This document shows, piece by piece, positions 52,310 through 56,974 of a DNA stretch of 56,974 bases; the stretch's first letter is position 1, and every line of letters begins with the position of its first letter. Below the pieces are notes generated by a model. It saw only the letters and a list, made by a program, of their open reading frames with translations, made no database searches and was not told where the DNA came from. Origin of the DNA: Sneathiella sp. (GTDB lineage: Bacteria; Pseudomonadota; Alphaproteobacteria; Sneathiellales; Sneathiellaceae). Location of the stretch: contig NZ_NZMB01000012.1 in the NCBI RefSeq assembly GCF_002694385.1, positions 439,175-496,148 on the forward strand, read 5' to 3'. A program made the position numbers and the translations under genes.

Positions 52310-53254
52310 TTATTTGCCGCTGCCTGACTCAAAGGCGAGAATGGCGGCGGCCAGATCTTCGAGCGCGGCGCCCGTTGATTTGAAGAGGGTGATTTCGGCT
52401 TCTGAGGCGCGGCCCGGATGGGCGCCCTGGCAAAGATCGAAAAGATCGGCGCGGAGATCGCTTTCGCGGATCAGTCCGACGGCCAGCGGCTGCACGATAT
52501 CGCCCGCTTCCTTAAGGCCGCCCTCCCGGGTATCGACAAAAAGGCTGGTGCGCTGGACGGCCGTATCATCGCTTTCGCGCATGGCCGGGGTGAAGGCGCC
52601 GACGAGATCGAGATGCGCGCCGTCTTGCAGCCAGTCCCCCTGAATGAGAGGTTCGGTTGAAAGCGTCGCGCAGCTGATAAGGTCACTTGCGCGCGTGGCG
52701 GCCTCAAGATCGGTGACGGCGCGAGTCGGAAACCCTTCCTTCGCCAGCAATGCCGCAAGGTTCGCGGCGCGTTCCGGCCGGTGGTTCCAGATGGTGATAT
52801 CGGAAAAATCCCGGACGCTGGCATGGGCACGGATCAGACAGGGCGCCATTGCGCCCGCGCCGACCATCAGCATTTTTGTGGCGTTTTTGCGGGACAGGTA
52901 GCCTGCGGCGAGGGCCGAGGCCGCCGCTGTTCTGCGGGTTGTCAGCTCTCCTGCATCCATGAGGGCAAGGGCGCTGCCTGTCCGTGCATCAAATAGCTGA
53001 TAGGTCCCCTGAACGGACGGGAGGCCCCTTGCGCCATTTTCCGGCATGACGGTCACGGTTTTAAGGCCGAGATAGCCATCCGCCTGCCAGGCGGGCATGA
53101 TCAGTAACGTGCCGCCCTTGTCGTTCTGCGGCTCCAGCGCGTGATGATGGCGCAGCGGCTGGGTACAGCCCGACTGAAACATACGGCGTAGCGCCTCAAT
53201 CAGGGCGGGATATTGTAAAGCGGCGGTAATTTCCGCATTTTCAATAATCCGCAT
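52310..53254 (-). CDS. Ornithine cyclodeaminase / mu-crystallin family protein
   Basis: The family includes ornithine cyclodeaminase, alanine dehydrogenase (archaeal type) and ketimine reductases. The 314-residue protein has the substrate-binding N terminus, GLKTVTVMPENGARGLPSVQ near 65-84, the STRKNA-like ALDAGELTTRRTAAASALAA, and the Rossmann loop NATKMLMVGAGAMAPCLIRA near 121-140. The closest activity cannot be chosen from sequence alone. ATG 53254 fits the family; it follows lapA by 7 bases. Confidence 0.85.
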   Translation of the reverse strand: MRIIENAEITAALQYPALIEALRRMFQSGCTQPLRHHHALEPQNDKGGTLLIMPAWQADGYLGLKTVTVMPENGARGLPSVQGTYQLFDARTGSALALMDAGELTTRRTAAASALAAGYLSRKNATKMLMVGAGAMAPCLIRAHASVRDFSDITIWNHRPERAANLAALLAKEGFPTRAVTDLEAATRASDLISCATLSTEPLIQGDWLQDGAHLDLVGAFTPAMRESDDTAVQRTSLFVDTREGGLKEAGDIVQPLAVGLIRESDLRADLFDLCQGAHPGRASEAEITLFKSTGAALEDLAAAILAFESGSGK

Positions 53255-53261
53255 CGCCGGA

Positions 53262-53630
53262 TCAGGACGCGGCGTGATGTTCAAGCTGCCGCGCGGGCGT
53301 GGATGGCGGCGGTGCGGCCGGGGCCGGGCCTTTGGCCCGTTCCTGCTCCAGCTCCGTGCCGAGTTTTTCATTCCTGGCGGTCATCTCGTCAAGCTTGCGA
53401 TGCAGGCTGCGGCTTTCCATCCGGGCGGAGGTCCGGCGCAGCCAGCCCGACAGCGCGCCGATCAGCAGACCGAGAAATCCGGCGGCCAGCAGCAGAATAT
53501 AAAGCGGCAGGTCAAACACGAAGGGAAGCGGATCAAGCGAGAAGGTAACGGTTTCCCGGTTCGCGATGCTGAGCATAGCGACGACAAGAGCAATGATCAA
53601 AAACAGGATCAGGGAAATGAATTTCAGCAT
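53262..53630 (-). CDS. lapA: LapA-domain membrane protein
   Basis: LapA (LPS assembly protein A) is a small inner-membrane protein linked to LPS quality control in E. coli through LapB. The 122-residue protein has two membrane segments, FISLILFLIIALVVAMLSIA and LPLYILLLAAGFLGLLIGAL, then a positively charged GWLRRTSARMESRSLHRKLD and a coiled-coil tail ending in Ala/Pro-rich sequence. The start is ATG 53630. In alphaproteobacteria lapA commonly follows ihfB, as here; no lapB is next to it. Confidence 0.85.
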   Translation of the reverse strand: MLKFISLILFLIIALVVAMLSIANRETVTFSLDPLPFVFDLPLYILLLAAGFLGLLIGALSGWLRRTSARMESRSLHRKLDEMTARNEKLGTELEQERAKGPAPAAPPPSTPARQLEHHAAS

Positions 53631-53698
53631 GCCAGCCTTCCGGTTCGGATAAGGATCGCAACCAGATTTAACAAATTGAGGGCTGCCGGTAAAGCCGG

Positions 53699-53983
53699 TC
53701 AGCCGTTGCCGTTCAGCCTGTCCCGGAGCTCCTTGCCGCATTTGAAATAGGGGACATATTTCTTGTCCACCTGAACGGCCTCTCCGGTACGCGGATTGCG
53801 GCCGACACGGGCGGCGCGTTCTTTGGTGGAAAAGGCCCCGAAGCCGCGCAGTTCGACCCGGTCGCCGCGCGCCAGGGCATCCGATATCTCGTCAAAAATC
53901 GTGGTGACGATCCGCTCCACATCCCGTTGATAAAGATGGGGATTGTTTTCCGCGATGATTGTTATGAGCTCAGACTTTATCAT
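53699..53983 (-). CDS. ihfB: Integration host factor subunit beta
   Basis: IhfB pairs with IhfA to bend DNA in recombination, replication and transcription. The 94-residue protein is a complete HU/IHF fold: [20 protein letters not shown] helix, [20 protein letters not shown], and the DNA-binding arm [20 protein letters not shown] followed by [10 protein letters not shown] with the tip Pro. The [18 protein letters not shown]-terminal helix is that of IhfB. It lies 55 bases after sppA. Confidence 0.96.
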   Translation of the reverse strand: MIKSELITIIAENNPHLYQRDVERIVTTIFDEISDALARGDRVELRGFGAFSTKERAARVGRNPRTGEAVQVDKKYVPYFKCGKELRDRLNGNG

Positions 53984-54038
53984 TTGACTCTCCCCCGTCA
54001 GTAATGCCTATGCCGTTTCGTCCGGAATTTTCTGATAT

Positions 54039-54944
54039 TTATTCAGGTTGCCAAAGGGAAAGCAGTCCGTCAAGTGTAAGCCTTTCTGGTAAAACGCTTT
54101 TCCCCATCATTTCACTGAAAAGCCGGGCAATCAGGGGTTTTGGCTCGCTGTAATCGACGGTCCGAAGCGGCAATCCCGCCGGGACATCCCGTTCCGATTC
54201 CAGCCAGCGTTTCGCTTCCTCAAGCCCCCCGATCTCGTCAATCAGGCCGTTTTCCACCGCGATCAGGCCGATCATGATGCGTCCGTCGGCCAGCTTGCGC
54301 GCGTCTTCCTCCGCAATCGGGCGGCGGTCTGTGACAAGGCCGAGGAACCAGTCATATGTCGCGCTCACCATCGCCTGAAGATTTTCCCTGCCCGCTTCGG
54401 AGATCGGCTTGAAGGGAGACGGTTCGCCTTTCAGTTCACCGGAGGTGATGGCCGTTGCGCTGACGCCAACTTTTTTCATCAACTCGGAAATTTCGGTCAG
54501 CTGCACAATCACGCCAATGGAGCCGACGATGGAGGATTCGCCCGCGAAAATGCGATCTCCCGCCAGCGCGGTCAGATAACCGCCGGAGGCGCCAACCGTT
54601 CCGATCACGGCGACGACCGGCTTTTCCTCGCTCACGCGGCGCAGCGCCTTGTACAGACGTTCGCTGCCGTAGGTGGAGCCGCCGGGGCTGTTGATATAGA
54701 CAATCAGCGCCTTGGCGGATGGATCGTGCAGGATGTGATCGAGCGCATTGTGGCGGCGGTCATTTTCAACAATGATTTCCGTCACATCGAGACGGGCGAT
54801 GTGATCCCTTGGCGTATCCGACTGCCAGTCGGTAAAAATCCAGACGCCGATGCCGATCAGCAGCAGCAGGGCGACAATGCGCCAAAAAGTCAGGCGCCGC
54901 TTGAGACGGCGCCTGACGGTATCATGATCGCTACCGGCGGACAT
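54039..54944 (-). CDS. sppA: Signal peptide peptidase SppA
   Basis: SppA is a membrane serine protease that degrades signal peptides after release. The 301-residue protein is the short 36-kDa type, with one N-terminal membrane anchor (FWRIVALLLLIGIGVWIF near 22-39), the SPGGSTYGSERLYKAL oxyanion region near 88, the catalytic Ser in GTVGASGGYLTALAG near 125, and the Lys near 170-180 in ITSGELKGEPSPF. It is flanked by rpsA and ihfB. Confidence 0.93.
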   Translation of the reverse strand: MSAGSDHDTVRRRLKRRLTFWRIVALLLLIGIGVWIFTDWQSDTPRDHIARLDVTEIIVENDRRHNALDHILHDPSAKALIVYINSPGGSTYGSERLYKALRRVSEEKPVVAVIGTVGASGGYLTALAGDRIFAGESSIVGSIGVIVQLTEISELMKKVGVSATAITSGELKGEPSPFKPISEAGRENLQAMVSATYDWFLGLVTDRRPIAEEDARKLADGRIMIGLIAVENGLIDEIGGLEEAKRWLESERDVPAGLPLRTVDYSEPKPLIARLFSEMMGKSVLPERLTLDGLLSLWQPE

Positions 54945-55001
54945 CTTCGGCCTTTCGCAGGAACGGATGGGCGGTTGCGATCTTCATATGCGAATATCCT
55001 G

Positions 55002-56723
55002 TTATTCGGAGCCGGCGTTGTCGTCGGCCGCCTTGCGCATGGCAGCGCCCAGGATATCGCCAAGAGAGGCGCCGGCGTCGGAGGAGCCATACTGCGCGAC
55101 GGCTTCCTTCTCTTCCTCAACCTCGCGGGCCTCGATCGACAGGGTGACCTTGCGGGTCTTGTTGTCGATGGCCGTGATCTTGGCATCAATCTTGTCGCCA
55201 ACGGCAAACCGGTCGGGGCGCTGTTCAGCGCGGTCGCGGCTCAGGTCATTCTTGCGAATAAATCCGACCACGCCATCGCTGATTTCAACGTCAAGACCGG
55301 CATCCTGAATCTTGGAGACCGTACAGGTGACAACGGCGCCCTTCTTCAGTTCGGCGGCACCGGCGAAGGGATCTTCACCGAGCTGCTTGATGCCGAGGGA
55401 AACGCGTTCCTTTTCAACGTCGATATCGAGAACCTTGGCCTTGACGACATCGCCTTTCTTGTAGTCCTGAATGGCCTGTTCGCCCGGCGTGCTCCAGTCG
55501 ATATCGGACATGTGAACCATGCCGTCCACGTCATTTTCAAGACCGACGAACAGACCGAATTCGGTGATGTTCTTGACGGTGCCTTCAATGGTGGAGCCAA
55601 CCGGAGTTGTCTGGGCGAAGCTGTCCCACGGATTGTCCATGCACTGCTTCAGGCCGAGGCTGATGCGGCGGCGAGCCTGATCGACTTCCAGAACCATGAC
55701 TTCCACTTCCTGCGAGGTGGAGACGATCTTGCCCGGATGTACATTCTTCTTCGTCCAGCTCATTTCGGAGACATGGACAAGACCTTCGACACCGGCTTCC
55801 AGCTCGACAAACGCGCCGTAGTCGGTGATGTTGGTGACGCGGCCCGTGAATTTGGCGCCGACCGGGTACTTCGCTTCGAGCGCTTCCCATGGATCTTCCT
55901 CAAGCTGCTTCATGCCGAGGCTGATGCGCTGGGTATCCTTGTTGAGGCGGATCACCTGAACCTTGACCGTCTCGCCGATGCTGAGCGCTTCGGACGGATG
56001 GTTCACGCGGCGCCAGGCAATGTCGGTCACATGCAGCAGGCCGTCCACACCGCCGAGATCGACGAACGCGCCGTAATCGGTGATGTTCTTGACGACGCCT
56101 TCCAGCGTCTGGCCTTCTTCCAGCGTGCCGATCAGCTCGGAGCGGGCTTCGGCGCGGCTTTCTTCCAGAACGGCGCGGCGGGATACAACAATGTTGCCAC
56201 GGCGGCGATCCATTTTCAGGATCTGGAAGGGCTGCGGAATACCGCGCAGCGGGCCGATGTCGCGGACCGGGCGAACGTCCACCTGGCTGCCGGGCAGGAA
56301 GGCGACGGCGCCGGAAAGATCAACGGTAAAGCCACCCTTGACGCGGCCGAAGATGATGCCATCGACGCGTTCGTTCTTGTCGAAGGCGACTTCCAGCTTT
56401 TCCCAGGCTTCTTCGCGGCGGGCCTTATCGCGGGAGAGGACAGCCTCGCCAGCGGCGTTTTCAATTCTTTCCAGAAAAACCTCGACGGTGTCGCCGGCTT
56501 TAAGGTCGGCGTCCTGACCGGGGCTTGCAAATTCCTTCAGCGGAACCCGACCTTCGGATTTGAGGCCAACGTCGATGATGGCGAGGTCGTTTTCGATGCT
56601 GATAACCGTCCCTTTGATGACGGTGCCTTCAAGGCTGTCGCTGGCGCCATAGGATTCATCGAGAAGGGCGGCAAAATCCTCAATGGCGGGCATGCCTTCG
56701 TCGGCAAGTGATGTGTCTGTCAT
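55002..56723 (-). CDS. rpsA: 30S ribosomal protein S1
   Basis: S1 binds mRNA on the small subunit and helps initiation. The 573-residue protein has six S1 domains, the standard for this protein, each with a core such as GVVKNITDYGAFVDLGGVDG, LLHVTDIAWRR and GRVTNITDYGAFVELEAGVE. The last domain is VVTCTVSKIQDAGLDVEISD. It starts at ATG 56723; the frame back to 56798 is not S1 sequence. The order cmk-rpsA is nearly universal in proteobacteria and the leader between them is 152 bases. Confidence 0.97.
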   Translation of the reverse strand: MTDTSLADEGMPAIEDFAALLDESYGASDSLEGTVIKGTVISIENDLAIIDVGLKSEGRVPLKEFASPGQDADLKAGDTVEVFLERIENAAGEAVLSRDKARREEAWEKLEVAFDKNERVDGIIFGRVKGGFTVDLSGAVAFLPGSQVDVRPVRDIGPLRGIPQPFQILKMDRRRGNIVVSRRAVLEESRAEARSELIGTLEEGQTLEGVVKNITDYGAFVDLGGVDGLLHVTDIAWRRVNHPSEALSIGETVKVQVIRLNKDTQRISLGMKQLEEDPWEALEAKYPVGAKFTGRVTNITDYGAFVELEAGVEGLVHVSEMSWTKKNVHPGKIVSTSQEVEVMVLEVDQARRRISLGLKQCMDNPWDSFAQTTPVGSTIEGTVKNITEFGLFVGLENDVDGMVHMSDIDWSTPGEQAIQDYKKGDVVKAKVLDIDVEKERVSLGIKQLGEDPFAGAAELKKGAVVTCTVSKIQDAGLDVEISDGVVGFIRKNDLSRDRAEQRPDRFAVGDKIDAKITAIDNKTRKVTLSIEAREVEEEKEAVAQYGSSDAGASLGDILGAAMRKAADDNAGSE

Positions 56724-56875
56724 ATTTGATTTCCTTAACGATCCTGCTATCAGGCCAAACCGGTCATCCGGCGGATCCATGGCCACTTGCTTCCCCAAAT
56801 CTGGATACGCACGCGAGAGAAGCGTTGTTGATATCTGTTCCGGCGTGGTCGGAACCGTAACTCCTTAATATAAAG

Positions 56876-56974
56876 TCAGGCCGTGTCAATTATATGGCAG
56901 GCCGCACTGAATGCCGCTTCTATATCCAATTTCGAGGTATCTAGCAAGTGGGCATCATCGGCTTTTTTAAGCGG
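56876..56974 (-). CDS. cmk: Cytidylate kinase, 3' end only
   Basis: The minus strand from the window edge reads PLKKADDAHLLDTSKLDIEA followed by AFSAACHIIDTA and then TGA (56876-56878). This is the C-terminal signature of cytidylate kinase, which phosphorylates CMP and dCMP. Only the last 32 codons are inside the window. It precedes rpsA on the same strand, as in most proteobacteria. Confidence 0.9.
   Translation of the reverse strand, partial: PLKKADDAHLLDTSKLDIEAAFSAACHIIDTA

Noticed and set aside
54726-56711. A 661-codon open frame on the plus strand
   Set aside because: It is antisense to rpsA and sppA; the repeated S1 domains produce a repeated shadow translation.
1-56974. tRNA, rRNA, CRISPR arrays and insertion sequences
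   Set aside because: I looked for tRNA arm motifs, regularly spaced repeats and transposase motifs by eye and found none; a dedicated search could still find a short RNA gene.

Overview
The window is a stretch of alphaproteobacterial chromosome of moderately high GC content. It is almost entirely core genome, and it appears to include the chromosomal replication origin and the centromere. The evidence for the class is gene order and class-specific families. ppsR-maf-aroE-coaE-dnaQ with secB, fxsA and a Tim44-like gene lie on one side of a 394-base gap, and hemE-hemH-hemJ-rho and then mnmE-mnmG-rsmG-parA-parB lie on the other. MmcB, DUF3576, a DUF6489-type small protein and the order cmk-rpsA-sppA-ihfB-lapA ... 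pyrF-trpF-trpB-trpA-accD-folC point the same way. I cannot name the order or genus with confidence; a Rhodospirillales-like lineage is a guess. No rRNA, tRNA, CRISPR array or insertion sequence was found.

Layout. 1-4317 (+): the 3' part of a glycosyltransferase, then gmhA-hldE-hldD for ADP-heptose (LPS inner core). 4321-11038 (-): cupin, mmcB, an XRE regulator, smr, a lutABC-type lactate oxidation operon, mltA and a Tim44-like gene. 11206-12308 (+): fxsA and secB. 12345-15899 (-): dnaQ, coaE, aroE, maf, ppsR. 15900-16293: probable oriC. 16294-20377 (+): hemE, hemH, hemJ, rho. 20378-21560: an AT-rich islet with one DUF3800 gene. 21563-25076 (-): a quinone oxidoreductase, ogt and a thioredoxin-fold DUF255 protein. 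25177-31445 (+): a small DUF6489 protein, mnmE, mnmG, rsmG, parA, parB, with five perfect parS sites. 31472-34796: accessory genes (LysR, small protein, GNAT, PPOX, HAD). 34797-39525 (-): holA, lptE, leuS, DUF3576. 39865-42706 (+): porin, sulfotransferase, YggS. 42803-45518 (-): L,D-transpeptidase, a hypothetical protein, ribA. 45805-46506 (+): an orphan response regulator. 46503-56974 (-): folC, accD, trpA, trpB, trpF, pyrF, an ornithine-cyclodeaminase-family gene, lapA, ihfB, sppA, rpsA and the end of cmk.

How it fits together. The 15900-16293 gap carries one perfect DnaA box at the head of three directly abutting 9-mers, further near-boxes, repeated TTATCCC heptamers and an AT-rich block. 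It sits next to hemE, where Caulobacter has its origin, and transcription diverges from it. ParA, ParB and the parS cluster lie about 10.5-13 kb away, as expected for an origin-proximal partition system. Several single-gene or small-operon insertions interrupt otherwise conserved neighbourhoods: lutABC between mltA and smr, DUF3800 after rho, and the LysR-to-HAD block between parB and holA. I found no clearly new multi-gene system. The most rewarding items are the origin architecture, the parS sites built into rsmG, the DUF3800 islet with its large hairpin, and the acidic tail of ParB.
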